Shown: positions 12,964 through 25,214 of the stretch, piece after piece
Position numbering within the stretch: position 1 is the first letter of the stretch
How the letters are laid out: every line of letters begins with the position of its first letter
NCBI GenBank assembly: GCA_963920525.1
Contig: OY986439.1
Location: 32,123,819-32,187,818 of the forward strand
DNA length: 64,000 nt
From: Dichetophora obliterata
Lineage: Eukaryota; Arthropoda; Insecta; Diptera; Sciomyzidae
Reading direction: 5' to 3'
Made by a program: the position numbers and the translations under genes
The notes under the pieces: model-generated
Databases searched by the model: none
Seen by the model: the letters and a program-made list of their open reading frames with translations, nothing else
Told to the model about the DNA's origin: nothing

Positions 12964-14134
12964 GACCACAGATAATTATGGCCAGCAAAAACTCTTAAAA
13001 AAACTATAAACAAAAAGCAAATATTAAACTAGTTTATTTACACACATTAAAAATGCGTACTTGCAACAAAAACTTGGCCAATAACATATACATAACATAT
13101 GACTTTTGAGATTTTATGTTCATGTTCGTGTTTGTGTGTGTGTGTGTGCGTATGTAAGGAAACAAGAGATTATCGTTTTTAAAAGACAAAAACAAATTAA
13201 ATCAAAGACACGTGGAAACGAGCTGGATTAAAGTAGAAGTAGCTTGTTGGAGGGTGTAAGCTGCATGACAGCAGCAACAACGACAGCAACAACAATACTG
13301 CGTACCATGCAAATTTTTCAAACACTTTAATGATTTAATGACGAAAAATTATTAGTCATGAACAATTGCTGGTTACCGGTTACTGATTACTGGTAATGTT
13401 TGTTAGAGGTGCGACCAGCTTAGTTTAAGCGTCAACAACAACAACAACTGCAACAACTTGATATGCAGAAGTTGTCGGCTAACGACAAATGTTTTTTTAA
13501 GGCTTATGTCGGTTGCCATGTAGGTGGAAATAACCAGCTTGCAAGGTTGAGTTGAAAATTAGCGCGCTCAGTTAAGCGGCTTAGAAGAATTCTTAAAGTC
13601 TCGATGAAATGTTGTAATAAAATGAATTGTTTGACAGTTTCTGTCAAATCTATCAAACGCTCATGTTTTTAAGTCACACACAGTTAAAAAATCTATTACA
13701 CTTTTTCAACCCTTTCTAGTTGAAATAATTACGCATTCTTTAGGAAAACCAAAGTATATAAAGCATTTTTTAATTTTTTTAATAAAAATGTTATCCTGAT
13801 AGGTTGAATCAATTTTCTTTAACCTTCATCGGGTCCCTTATTTCTAGAAACGAATAGGTTCCTTGTGTGTAAATTTTACACACTTTTTTCAGGAGCAATA
13901 TTTTCATCGATGAATAAAATACATGCAATCTTCTCATTAAAAGTAATTAATTGTTCATTATTTTATTCAATTTAAAAAATTTTTTCAAACCGATTAATCG
14001 AGTAAAAAATCTATATAATAAATGTGGATTTATGTATGTGGTTATGTACCCACCGGGAAATGGAGAAATAATTCTTAAAAAATTGGAAATTGAATGGATT
14101 CTAGTGCTTGCATTTAAGAATTTATTCCAAAGAA
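12964..14134. other. Non-coding sequence, possibly single-copy fly DNA
   Basis: No gene seen. A (TG)n microsatellite lies at 13133-13149 and CAACAACAA-rich patches at 13270-13300 and 13430-13460. This texture is common in non-coding DNA of flies. Short ORFs here have no recognisable content. Confidence 0.35.
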
Positions 14135-14138
14135 TATA

Positions 14139-15111
14139 CCCACTGAACCATAAGCGAAGGTTTTGTGTAAGTTGAGAGTTTTGCGAACGTTTTTGGAGAG
14201 AATTTTTTTAATTTTTGATTTTTTATTTTGTCGCTTAAAAGTGCTCTATATAAAATTAAATTCGTAAAAAATTTTCCCATAAAATGAACTTAACTTCATT
14301 TGCAAAATTCATAAAAAACTTATTTTGAGTCAAAAAGAATTATTTTAAAAGCTGAAAATTCCTCGTAAGCAAACCATTTTCGTTCATAAATGAGTTCATA
14401 AATGTATCATAAATGTTTTGTTTTTGCATTTTTAAATGAGTTAAAAAAATAATAATTTTGTATAATATCAGAAAAAACAATATCTCATAAAAGAACCATT
14501 TTTGTATAAATGAGTTCAGAAATTAATCATAAATAATTCTTATTTATATGCAATGCCTCTCAGATTCTTTTAATATGCAATTCTTTTTTATATGCAATGC
14601 CTCTCAGAAACGAACTTTTTTTCTTCGGAAATGAGTTAAAAAAGGAATAACTTAAACCTTTGCTGATATTTTTGTATTAATAAATTAAAATGTTAACCTT
14701 CATAGAAACGTCATATAAACTTTTTCACCAGTACAAATTGATTCTCGCCATAAGAAGAGAGATGGATGTACTGCTACACATTTCTATGGTTAATTTTTTA
14801 ACTCATTTCCGAAGAAAAAAGGTTCGTTTCTGAGAGGCATTTTCGTCCAGCGATTAATTCAAAAAGGTTTAATTTCCAAGTGCCGAAAAATAACTTTTCT
14901 ATAGTTCTTTTTTTTACCTCATTTTTAAACAAAAAAGTGCAATTTAAGGTTCTTTTTTAACTCATTTCCAAAAAAATAAGGTTCATTTGTGAGAGGCATT
15001 TTAGTCCGAGGAATGATACAAAAAGGGTTCTTTTATGAGTGCCGAAAATAAAAGTTTCTACTAGAAAAGGTTCATAAATGAATTCGAAAACGGTTGTTTT
15101 GGTTCTCTGGG
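14139..15111. mobile_element. 973-bp foldback element with CCCASWGAACCA ends
   Basis: CCCACTGAACCA starts at 14139 and TGGTTCTCTGGG ends at 15111. Both ends are bordered by TATA (14135-14138 and 15112-15115), so the target duplication is TA or TATA. Inside, CTCAGAAACGAAC and CTTCGGAAATGAGTTAA at 14601-14640 are mirrored by TTAACTCATTTCCGAAG and GTTCGTTTCTGAG at 14798-14836. GAGAGGCATTTT and GGTTCATAAATGA-like words recur several times in both orientations. No coding capacity is seen. The structure suits a non-autonomous element with arrays of subterminal motifs. Confidence 0.68.
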
Positions 15112-16235
15112 TATAAATTTGAAGCAAATCCTATGAATTAGAATCAATAAACAAAAAATTTACTGATTCGTTTATTTTTGCTGCAGGAATCGATTATGAT
15201 TTATATAATAATTTATAATGAAGTAAAGTTTGTTAGATTCCTTGCTTGCGTTTATGGTAAGTGATAAACGAATTAATTCTGAAACAAATTTTGCTGTAAG
15301 CGAAAAAGAATCAATCTGTTATGATTTATATTTTCTGCTTGTTGTTGTTTTTTCAGACATTTTTGAAGAACGGTTGTTCTGTTGTTTTCCTTTCACGTGT
15401 TTTTTAAAAATTTTACTTTCTGTAGGATTTGTCAGCGTTAAAGGAAAAAACTGCTTCAGAAGCCTCGAAAATTTTAATAATGTATTGTTTGGTAGGTTAT
15501 GAAAAGCTATTGCTCTTTACTTATTTTAATCAATTTTTAATAATAGTATTGTATTTTTAAATTTAGAATGCCTTTGCAAGAAGGCATACAACCAGGAACA
15601 GTTCCAAAAAGATATGAAGAAAGCAATACGTAAGCCAAAATGTAATTATTATAAGTATGAATTTGAAGCAAATCGGAAGGAACAGCCTACATCATAAACA
15701 CCAATATTTTTGGCTTAAATGTAGTATTAATATAATTGTTTACTTGTCTATTGTATTATTACTATTTATAATTATTATTCTTATAAAATTATTTATTTTT
15801 TCTTATAACCTTATAATTATCTTTATTAATTTGAATTATTATAATATAATTTTTTATTAATTATGTTGATTTTATATGATATAAATACAAATGTTTCAAA
15901 TTTGTTATAAATCATACAAAATCAACATCATAAATAACAAGGTCATTTAGAAAAAAAAAACTTAAATTTTTTATTAGTTATTTAAAAAAGAATAAAAGAT
16001 TTTCAACTCTGCAAAACAAACCTATGCATTATGGAATTTATTCATGTATATCTATTCCAAAAGGACTTTTTAGCGATTCATACTTTTCTTATATTCGAAA
16101 AATGCATACTTTTTTATTTAAAGGAATCCATCTTATAGGCGACTTATAGAATCGACATTTTCGATATCGAAAATCTTTGGAATAATGGGTCGGAATTTGG
16201 TTTCGTGAAAATTTAGGCATTTATTAAACGCATAC
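15112..16235. other. AT-rich sequence without a supportable gene
   Basis: The stretch contains several good-looking splice-type signals (for example TTTCTGTAG before 15426 and GTAGGT at 15492) around short open frames. Their reading phases do not join into one protein. The section 15700-16000 is extremely AT-rich. Confidence 0.3.
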
Positions 16236-16620
16236 CAAGGATGGTTTTTGCATAATAAAAGGGGCGTGGCACTTCATAAACAACCCAAATTTGCTATATC
16301 GAATAGTTGCCTGATTATAGATCACATAGCCTCGAAATGCGGTATTAAACCACAATTTACATGTGCCGTTCCACTCATAATATTTTATTGTCGTCGGACA
16401 AGGGGGCGTTACACAGTAAAACGAGCCCATATAGCGAATGCCCAAACATAGAAGGAGTTGCTCAAGAATCATGAAATTTTGTGAAAATGAGTTTCGTGGT
16501 AAAGGAATTATTCTCACAATTTTTCTCACGTTCGAATTGAATGTAAGCCATGCCCACCTCCCATGTAACCGAAATCGGTACTCTGGAATAGCTCCCCAAA
16601 AAATTATCCTAGATCAATGA
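16236..16620. repeat. Isolated relic of the ~141-bp family found at 51.7-56.8 kb
   Basis: GGGGCGTGGCACTTC, then CCCAAATTTGC and ATCGAATAG, then GGACAAGGGGGCGTTAC and GCCCATATAGCGAATG follow the word order of the tandem family at 51.66-56.8 kb. They stand in the orientation of its right arm. At least two diverged units are visible. The open frames on both strands here come from the repeat and are not genes. Confidence 0.7.
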
Positions 16621-19246
16621 AATTTGGTGCACATAGTTTTTTTTCAGCTGTAAAAAGTTAATTTGAAAATGAACCAAATCGACTGACTAGGCCCAGCTTT
16701 ACTGACTTCAGCAGCATCATTCTCCAGTACCTCGGAATTGGGATTGTCATCGTTTTAGGTGCAATCGGACATACGTTCATTCTCATCATCACATTCGCAC
16801 GTCACTTCGATTTCACCAGCCACTTCTCAAATTTGTTTGGGTTTGTTGTGTTATATATTATTTTCGTACAAATATCGTTTCGCATTTTGAGACTCTGGTT
16901 TAGCCCAGTGGTCCAGAATTCGACCAGTCATGCTTGCGTGCACACAGATCGCGGGAAAAATGACGGATCGCGACCATACTATATTTGCCACCAAGTAAAC
17001 TGCAAATACTAATTGGAATTGATAGTAATTATTTTTTACCGATTTAAAATATAATATTTACTGAATAACAGAAAAAAAGGAAAAAAAATCCGAAAACTGC
17101 TTCGCGGAAAGACTCGGCAGAACGGGTAAATGACCAAATAACGTGAAGCCATAAATAATGCATGTTGGTAAAAGTCCAGGAAAACATATGTGTTAGGTTG
17201 CAAGTTGATATCATTTTCAGGGCTCACCTAGGAAAAACTCGAAACTAACTGGTCGAATACTCGACCACTTTGCAGAAATTGAAACATAAAATTATATAAA
17301 ATAAAAGAATTATGAAATATATCAACATTTTCAAAATATTCAACAAATAAAAATTAAAACTTAAAAAATATATAGGATTAACTGGAGTACCTGTGACCTT
17401 GGAACACAGTAGACATTAGCTTTTTGGGTGTAAACGCAGCATAAGTTTCAAAAATTCTTTTTGAGAATTTGACAAAATTTTGTGGTCGCTGATGTCATTT
17501 TCTGGTATGGTTTAATTTCAACCTCAAAAGTTTCAGGTAGGTTTAATTAAATTTACAGTATAAAATGAGAATTCTACCGATATTACGCTAAACAATAACA
17601 AGCAGCAATTTGCCGCATTAAAATTGCTAGCAGTTTGCAACGACTAACGTTTTGGCAGACGCCATATTGTTAATACAATGCATCCGGTTTTGGTTATGTA
17701 TGTCATAATTTTACAATGCCTTATACCCACCTCTACTCCGGTGATTCACCCCAAAAATCAGCCAAAACAACTAGCTGTAATTTTCAAGTAGTAGCCAAAT
17801 GTTTTGCTTTTAGCCAAAAAGATTGCTCAACCAATTTTGTATACACCACATTTGTTTTCCTGCAACAACTAACAATAAGTTTAAGGCAACAACACGCAGG
17901 TTTTTATATTATTTTGGCTAACTTTTTTGTACACGTTTGTTGATATTTTTTTGCTCTTGTTTTGATCTTTTCGATTTCTTGTGTTTTTTGTTTTTGTACA
18001 TATTTTTTCTGTAAATTTTTTTTTCTGCTGCCACTAAAGTGCAATTTGCAAAATGTTGCCAGACGATGACGCCATCTGTCGTTGCCATTTAGTGGTTGCT
18101 TTTTGGTTGTTGTTTGGTTTTGTTTTTCCTTCAATGACGTGTCTTGGTTTTCCAAGCAACTCGATTTTATTGGCACAAATCTTAGAAATGCATTAGCTGA
18201 ATTTCGCATGAATCATGGTTGATGGTATAAATTTGGCATTGGTTGCAACTAGCTGATGGTTAGTTATCTACTATAATTGCTGCTTCCCAGACACTTATGT
18301 CATGTCATAATTGAGACAAGGCTTTTTATATGTAAATTGCTGACGTAAAATGCAAAAATCGAAAGTATTGCACTAAAATTTTTAGTACAAAAAAAATTTC
18401 AAACACAAATAATAACAAGAGTAAAGTCGATATTTGAAAATCGGTATAAATATTATTAAAGAAATATTGCAAACAATTATATTTACTGAAAACAATTGCT
18501 CTGTAACAGTTACTTTTATATTTTTTCCACTCACGACTTTTCTTTCATGACATAAATTTTTAATGTCTTATATATATATTTTTTTTTTACTGACATCAAT
18601 CTTATATATATTCATTCTTTATTACGCTCTTGAGTAATATACATACATATAATCATGTAAAAGTGTTAGCTTTTTTCCGCTGATCCCCCGAAATGCTACC
18701 TTTTCGAATTATAAATCATTTTAATGATTTCAACACATAGGTGAGCCATAAATTGTCAATTTTTGAAATAGTTAAGTCAATAGTTCATTAAAGCAGCACT
18801 TTATTAGTCTGGAAAACACACTACGAAACACCGTTTTGTTATTGGGGTAATGTGTGTGTAGTGTGGGAGAAGAAAAAAAAACATTTTCAGTGTAAATCAA
18901 TCATTAATCAACATCTCCTAGCGTCACATGAACGTCAGTTCATCTGTCTGCGAGTTTAATAAATATTTTCCCATAAATCTTAAGCGTTATTCTATTGATA
19001 GCTCCGTAGTATTTCTATTTTTATATACTAGTGTTGAACAAATGCATAGATCTGGGATATCATTGACTTAACCAAATAGTGTGTTCACATTTGGTACATA
19101 TACACAAATGAAAAAAAAAAACGAATTTTATATAAATTACATTCTGCCAAAAAAGTACCGGGAGTTGATTGGGCAAAGACGTGCATATAAGGAATTCATT
19201 CGTAAAATTTTGCTAATACCTAATGTAGATCTTCAAATATCTGTGG
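16621..19246. other. Non-coding sequence; nothing assigned
   Basis: No gene could be supported. Two open stretches at 16660-17010, one on each strand, are discussed with the rejected items. The rest (17.0-19.2 kb) has ordinary AT-rich texture, with TATATATA near 18570. Confidence 0.3.
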
Positions 19247-19249
19247 TCA

Positions 19250-19477
19250 CAAGGAATAATGACTAAACTCAAAATATCGTAAAAAGCGATATGGAATTAA
19301 CTTTACTGCCAATTTTTGAAAGTATGCAGATATCCATTTTTTGCCCAGAATTGATCATCACTTATGTCTGCACATATTTTGTTTGTAACTGTTCATTTAT
19401 TTCAAAAAAATGGGTCGTAGTTCGTGCAATTAAAATATCGTTTCTTACGATACTTTGAGTTTAGTCGTTATTTCTTG
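19250..19477. mobile_element. 228-bp MITE, TCA target duplication
   Basis: The left end CAAGGAATAATGACTAAAC (19250) matches the reverse complement of the right end, GTTTAGTCGTTATTTCTTG (ending 19477), at 17 of 19 positions. The match continues inward through an AATATCGTAA-type segment on each side. TCA stands directly outside both ends (19247-19249 and 19478-19480). There is no coding capacity. A 3-bp duplication suggests a Harbinger-type helper, although TCA is not its usual target. Confidence 0.7.
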
Positions 19478-19981
19478 TCACCAAAGATATATTTGTTTTA
19501 TATAGTAATGATATTCATAATCAAAAATACAATAATTCGTATAAGTGCACTGTACGACTGATTGTGTACATATAAATAATAATATTCGTAAATTTCTCGT
19601 ACGAATTGCTTTACATTCGTAGTATTTACTACTGCTTTCGTACTATTTACGAATGAATAATAATATTAGTAGAAACAATTTATTCGCAGGTTGACCATAC
19701 GAATTATTAGTAAAATGTACAAATTACACTAAAATTGCCGCCAACCCAAAAAAAAAAGTCGGGAGCAAGAACTTATATTCTTATGTAATACAGATATTCT
19801 TATTTAAATAAAATACTGATATTGACTGAAATTAAAATCTTAAATGAATTAAAATACTAGTATAGCAAATAACTATTTGGTAGATAATAATTATTAGTAG
19901 AATTTAAAAAATTCAAAACTGAAATCGTTAAGCCTTGTTTGTCGAACAAAAACAGAATATACAGAACTGTGTGATTGTAAA

Positions 19982-20049
19982 GTGGCTGTTGCTTACTGGT
20001 AAAGCGCGTGGCCCGTAAGCTAAAGAGCCGAGGTTCAAACTCCAGCTCA
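19982..20049 (+). repeat. tRNA-like Pol III promoter unit, copy 1
   Basis: A-box-like TTGCTTACTGG and B-box GGTTCAAACTCC (20032-20043) lie at tRNA-like spacing. The ends do not pair as an acceptor stem, so it is not a working tRNA gene. It is better read as the tRNA-derived head of a SINE or a tRNA pseudogene. It is tandem with the next copy at a period of 135 bp. Confidence 0.62.
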
Positions 20050-20116
20050 TACATAATATTTTTTCCCCATGGTTTATCGAAAAACAAAGCAATATAAGGA
20101 ACTGTATCATTGTAAA

Positions 20117-20187
20117 GTGGCTGTGGCCTACTGGTGGAGTGCGTGCCCCGTAAACTACAGAGTCGAGGTTCAAACCCCAGCTCAGAC
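20117..20187 (+). repeat. tRNA-like Pol III promoter unit, copy 2
   Basis: The A-box TGGCCTACTGG and the B-box GGTTCAAACCCC (starting 20167) both fit the Pol III consensus well. The unit repeats the block 135 bp upstream, including part of the flanking sequence. No acceptor-stem pairing is seen. The body GTGCGTGCCCCGTAAACTAC is close to the minus-strand unit at 36032-36114, so these are members of one tRNA-derived family. Confidence 0.65.
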
Positions 20188-20299
20188 AGAATCTTTTTTT
20201 TTTCGTTATAAGATATTATGATCATTCGTAAATGTAACAAATGTATTCTTACAATATACATTCGTTTTTTACTAATACGAATAAAATATTCGTAATCTA

Positions 20300-20830
20300 A
20301 CATAATAATACGAAAACATCAAATGTTTTCGTACACTTATTCGATATTATTTTAGAATAAGGGCAATGAAACTTATATTATTCGAAAGGTATTGCGCCCT
20401 TTATGTGCAAAATGATTTTAGATTTTTAATTTATGACCTCTGACCCGAAATATTAACGTTGAAAGTTTGTATTATTTTTAGTAAGAAATCTCATGGCTAG
20501 GAAGAGGTAGAATAGTGAATGAGGTATCAAATGAAAGATCTGGCTGAACAGTATGATTATCTTTTAAATTGGTGACCTTCGACTTAAAATATGAGCGTAA
20601 AAAGAGCATTTATTAAATAAAAGCTAAACTGTAACAAATGGAAGAATATAATGTAAGACGGAATTTTAGACATTGATAAGGTGTGCAAAAAATACTTCCG
20701 ACATTTTGCGCCATCTCTTACGGGTACCCTTCAATAAGCATTTTTTATGCAACAAGAGTGAATACATATTGTGATGGTGAAATTTCTTACAATAAGTAAA
20801 TTCTGAAAAATTTCCGTTATTTATAGGGGG
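20300..20830 (+). repeat. Dispersed family X, copy 1
   Basis: Landmarks in order are CATCAAATGTTTTCG, ATTCGAAAGGTATTG, ATATGAGCGTAAAAAGAG, TTTTAGACATTGATAAG and GCCATCTCTTACGG. The same order recurs at 23170-23620 on this strand and, reversed, at 61.65-62.93 kb. The unit is longer than 450 bp. It has no open frame, no clear terminal repeat and no recognised relative. Confidence 0.75.
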
Positions 20831-21639
20831 CATTTATAGGGGGCACATTTGTAGGGGGCATCCCCTGAGCGTTGGTTCAATCTAAAAAAAAAAAAAATTC
20901 GACATAAAAATCTCGGTATCTCGAAAGCTATATATGTTCTCAGTACATCGTATTTTTGTATGAAAAGTCGTTGGTTGAGGAATATAACGGTATACGAAAG
21001 CTTTCTTGGTAATATTTTCCACGGATAGTATGTTAAAAAAACTCCCCTCAAAATGACATTAAAATTATTTAGATATCTCGAAAAATTTATATCTTCTCAG
21101 TACAACGTATTTCCTTGGAGCAGGCCATCGCATCAAAAGAGAAAAAAACTATTGAAATTTCAAGTTTTGACTTTGCAAGAAAATATCTCAGCCATTTTTT
21201 GATCGATTTTCAACAAATTTTCTTTGTCTGAAAGATCAATTAAATGACTTTGGAGAGATAAGAAAAGATAAACCGTTATCCCATCAATTCATTGTTTTAT
21301 AGTGTTTTAAAAAACCTTTAAAATATTTAGGTTTTGCTCAAAAAATAAGTCAAACTTTTTTTTGTTGTAATTTTTCTTCTTATTACATTTTCTTTTTTCA
21401 CACTCTTTCATATGACATATCATTTATTTGCAAAAATTGCTCCATTTTGACACATAATTCAATAAACAGTTTCTATCATCGAAATTCATGAGCCCTATGA
21501 TTTTTTTGATGAAAATTTAATTTTTCAAAATGGTTTTTTTTACATTTTTTGCAAAGTTCTACAGCTCAAGAAATAATTTCTGTGAAAAAAATTTTCAAAT
21601 ATTTCAAACCACTCCAAAGTTATATACACAAACCCATGT

Positions 21640-22130
21640 TTTTAGCAATTTCCTTTGATACATATGGACATTTCCAAACTGGCGTTACGGACGATTTGTA
21701 CGAAGAAATATTAAAAAAATAAAAAAATAAAATGAAAATTTCTACTTTTTAAAAAGGTTGTTTTTATATTTGTGTAGTAATTAAGTAGAATTATATTAAG
21801 TAAAAACAATAACAACAATCGACCCTAAGATATCAAAGATATAAGCAAAAACATGTGCTGGCGTTACGTTACAAAAAACGGAAGTGATTTTTGACTTGGA
21901 TTACAAAATTTGCAAAACTCTCTGAATTGGCCAAGACTTTTTGTATACAACTTTTTTTTTTGAGATGGTATACAACTTGATTGGTTTGAAATAATATAAG
22001 TTTATTTTCCAAGTGATAAAATTTAAAAATCCTGCCTGGGTTTTTTTTTATTAGGCTTTTAGATCTTGCGTTGCGTTACTGGCGTTACGTTACTGGCGTT
22101 ACGTTACTTAAATTTCCACTGCACGTTAAT
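21640..22130 (+). repeat. Dispersed family Y with GCGTTACGTTAC repeats, copy 1
   Basis: The blocks AAAGATATAAGCAA, GCGTTACGTTACAAAAAA and GGAAGTGATTTTT reappear in reverse orientation at 51.34-51.65 kb. CTGGCGTTACGTTA is locally tandem at 22075-22112. Nothing suggests coding. The surrounding 21.05-21.64 kb is AT-rich and unassigned. Confidence 0.5.
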
Positions 22131-22427
22131 TGGGTATTTAAGTAATTAGGTAGTGAAGTAATTATGTACTTTAGTAATTAAAAAGGAAATTTAATATATA
22201 GTTCTTTCCTAGCCTTAACCATTTTTCCATTATATTTAGCCAATGCCTTCCATTTTTACTAAAACAAAAAAAATTACGAAGCACTTACTAAACATTAATT
22301 ATTTAATTAATTAAATAAAAATCTTTCTCTTAGATAATATCATAAAATAATAAGTTTTTAATAAGTTTTAATTTTTTGTCCACTGTAGACTTATCTGTGG
22401 AAATTTTCCTATATATTATTATCTTGT

Positions 22428-23168
22428 ACACGGAGAGAAATAATATTCTTATATTTAGCAAATATTTGGCTTGATATAAAAAAAATGTATAATCAAGTCT
22501 CATTTGCTCAAATCAAGCATTAAAAACTAAAATTAAAAAAAAAAAACAATTATAATGAGCATTTATTGCCAAAATTGAGCAAAATAAACAACAGCTGAAG
22601 CAAGCATAAAATACTTGATTCTAGAACCTGGAACAAGACTTGAATCAAGAAAACATTTTCTTAATTTAAGCAAACTCAGTGTTGTCGCCTTTGAACAATT
22701 CAGCGAATTACAACAATAATGAAAATCTTGAAGTTGTTGTAAAAGAGTCTACGTCGCCAATGTGTGCCAACAAAACATGCGAAAGTGTTGTTGCTTTGTG
22801 CAAATTGAGCAAATTATTCTAGTTTTCAGTAAATTGCTTACTTGAATCAAGCAAATTGTTCTCAATTCAAGGAAAATAAATTTCTCAAATCTAGCAAATT
22901 ATTCTACTTTTCAGCCAATTGTTTACTTGAATCAAGGAAATTTTTCTCATTTCAAGTAAATATTAGACACAAATGTAGAAAAAATATTCTTGAGTTTTAA
23001 GCAAATGTTTGCTTGAACTGAGTTTTTTTTTTCTTAATATCATGCGTTTTAAATTTGCTCAATTCTAGCAAGGTAATGCTTGAATTGAGAAATTTACGCT
23101 TGAGTATAAACTGATAGCCTATTTGCTTGATTCAACCACAGAATGCTTGATTTTTTTTCATTCCGTAT
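22428..23168. mobile_element. Foldback element with repeated TTGAATCAAGCAAA motif
   Basis: The left end TACACGGAGAGAAA and the right end TTTCATTCCGTATA are imperfect inverted repeats. The interior holds many copies, in both orientations, of words such as CTTGAATCAAGCAAAT and TTTGCTTGATTC, together with TTATTCTAGTTTTCAG-like spacers. A small central region (22680-22800) is different and contains no gene. TA is the likely target duplication. Layout and terminal CACGGAG resemble the element at 44482, which begins CACAGAG. Confidence 0.58.
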
Positions 23169-23169
23169 A

Positions 23170-23620
23170 TATAAATACGCAAACATCAAATGTTTTCGCA
23201 CACTTTTTTGATATTTATTTTAGAACAAGGGCAGTGAAACGTATATCATTCGAAAGGTACTGCACCAAGGATGTGCCGAATCATGTTAGATTTTTTATTG
23301 ATGACGTCTGATCTGAAATATTAACGCTGAAAGTTTGCATTATTTTTAGTAAGGAATCTCAGGGCTAAGAAAAGGCAGAATAGTGAACGAGGTATCAGAT
23401 AAAAGGTCTGGCTGCACAGTATGATTGCATTTTAGATTAGTGACTTTCGAGCTGAAATATGAGCGTAAAAAGAGCATTTATTAAATAAAAGCTTAACTGT
23501 AAGAGATAGAAAAAAAAATTATGTTAAAGGGAATTTTAGACATTGATAAGATGTGCAAAAAATAATTCAGACACTTTTCGCCATCTCTTATGGATACCCC
23601 ACAATATGCATAAATACATA
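23170..23620 (+). repeat. Dispersed family X, copy 2
   Basis: Same word order as the copy at 20300: CATCAAATGTTTTCG, ATTCGAAAGGTACTG, ATATGAGCGTAAAAAGAG, TTTTAGACATTGATAAG, CGCCATCTCTTATGG. The copies differ by many substitutions, so the duplication is old. The copy starts immediately after the 22428-23168 foldback. Confidence 0.74.
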
Positions 23621-24270
23621 TTTTCATACCTTGAAGAACGAAAGCTGTTGTACATTTTTAGTATTTATTTTAAATGGAGAGAAACAAATCATTTATCATT
23701 CAAAAGCTACTGTTGCACACATTAGAAGAAACAAATTTGAACTGGTGACAGGATCCGAAATATGAGCGTAAAAAAAATTAATTTTATTTTTCGGAATATG
23801 CTAAACTATGAGAGCAACCATGAGGTGATTAAAAGAAATGTTTAGGATGAATACATAATAGGACCTTCGTATACATTTGACTCCTCTAAGGATCACCTCA
23901 AGAGTAATAACATCTATGAACAATTTTTGGCAATTTTCTTCATCAAGGCTGATTGAAAGAAGTGAATAAGTTTGGAAGAAATGTTGGTAAGAATAATAAT
24001 AGAGCCAGCTCATACATTTTACCCCTTCCCGATGTTAGTTCCGGAGGGATATAAACTCCGTTGGACAAATCTTTGCAAAGCAGTTCTTCCAATGAAGCAT
24101 CGGAATGACAAAGTCTGTGTTAATTTTTATGCTATAATAGTAAATGGTTTCTGTTTGTGTTCAAGTTCACAAACTTCACCGCTTCAAAAATGGCAAACGA
24201 GTACTCTCATCTAAGCTATGCATCTTTAATGTTATGTTTTCCCAAATCTACGCTACAGTGTCTTAACATA
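23621..24270. other. Unassigned sequence
   Basis: ORFs of 60-80 codons here overlap on several frames with no recognisable content. ATATGAGCGTAAAAAAAAT at 23761 echoes family X, so part of this stretch may be further decayed X sequence. Confidence 0.3.
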
Positions 24271-24278
24271 CGCTAATA

Positions 24279-24496
24279 CTTGGTTTTCACTATGTCATTT
24301 TTATGACGACACAAAATTTTATCACCTAAAATATCACCTCAATAAAACTCTAGAACATTTTCTGCATAGCTCTATTTAATAATTTATTTGTTTTAATTTT
24401 CCAAAATTGCCAAATGTAGAAAAAATGTCAACATGTTGTCATTTTCAATTTGATTGACAACAACTGACCACTGAAAATGACATAGTGAAAACCAAG
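24279..24496. mobile_element. 218-bp MITE with CTTGGTTTTCACTATGTC ends
   Basis: CTTGGTTTTCACTATGTC at 24279 is exactly mirrored by GACATAGTGAAAACCAAG ending at 24496, and the match continues inward for about five more bases. Outside there are related words (CTAATA left, CATAAG right) that leave the target duplication undecided between TA and a longer site. There is no coding capacity. Confidence 0.72.
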
Positions 24497-25214
24497 CATA
24501 AGTTAGTGTTCATTTTTGTTTTCTGTTTTACAGACAGTTGGTCGATTTTCGACCACAGGCGATACGAGTATGTACTAATATACGTCGATTCTACGTATCC
24601 TATTCGTGGCTGAAAACTACGAATAAAACTCGTAGAATGGACGCAGTTATTAGTAATATTTACACACAAATATTTTTGAGTGCACGTATTAGGCGTATAT
24701 GAAAGAATTGAGCCTAGATGCCTAGATTATGGCAAGCAAGATAAATCATTATCAGTTTTTCGTTTGTGATAGTCGTCATCAGATTAGGGGATATTTTTTT
24801 TTATATTCGTAAATGTTTTCAGTGAAATGGAGTTTTACTGTTATGCCCGACGCACAACCTGTTTTAAGCCTAGGAGGCCCTCCGCTTAGATTACACGTGT
24901 TGAGTCGACTTAAGACGATTACACATGGATAACGCTGGCATCGCCATGTTGAGACTTTAAGACACGTTATCATGTGGAGGTTAATATCCCTGTTTCCCTT
25001 AGTTTCTTAGTAACAACCCTTCCTGTTTCTTGGTAACAACAGTCGTCGGTAAATTAATTTTAAAATGTAAATATGTTGCAAAGTTTAATTCATGATTTTC
25101 ATACTAAATTTTGGAGGGTAAAATTTCATGTCATATATTAAACCCGGATGAAAGATGATAATCCAGATATTTTAAAAAGTACCTATATATACACTAGGGT
25201 GGGTCATATTTTTT
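24497..25214. other. Unassigned sequence with a short family X link
   Basis: At about 24541, TTGGTCGATTTTCGACCAC followed by AGGCGATA is close to the reverse complement of the segment at 61919-61946. This suggests a fragment of the mixed repeats at 61.4-62.9 kb. The remainder has no recognised content. Confidence 0.35.

Larger units (their letters stand above)
19530..20340. mobile_element. Probable foldback element with TACGAAT motif arrays
   Basis: Both flanks are packed with the words ATTCGTA and TACGAAT in both orientations. Examples are TTCGTAAATTTCTCGTACGAA near 19600 and ACTAATACGAATAAAATATTCG near 20270. The centre holds the duplicated tRNA-like units at 19982-20187. Exact ends and target duplication could not be set. 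The motif-array layout resembles the elements at 14139, 22428 and 44482. Confidence 0.45.

Noticed and set aside
15426..15696. Two short candidate exons with good splice signals (15426-15491 and from 15567)
   Set aside because: Each has a plausible frame, but the phases do not match when joined: the first ends in phase 0 and the open frame of the second needs phase 1. No homology recognised.
16660..17010. 117-codon open stretch (plus) with two hydrophobic segments, and an acidic open stretch opposite (minus, about 16680-16830)
   Set aside because: The plus frame has no ATG. The minus frame contains an internal stop. Neither matches a family I know. Possible relic, not supportable as a gene.
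19857..20303. 148-codon minus-strand frame
   Set aside because: It covers the duplicated tRNA-like units, and the internal duplication explains its repeated phrases (SELGFEPRL, YELEFEPRL).
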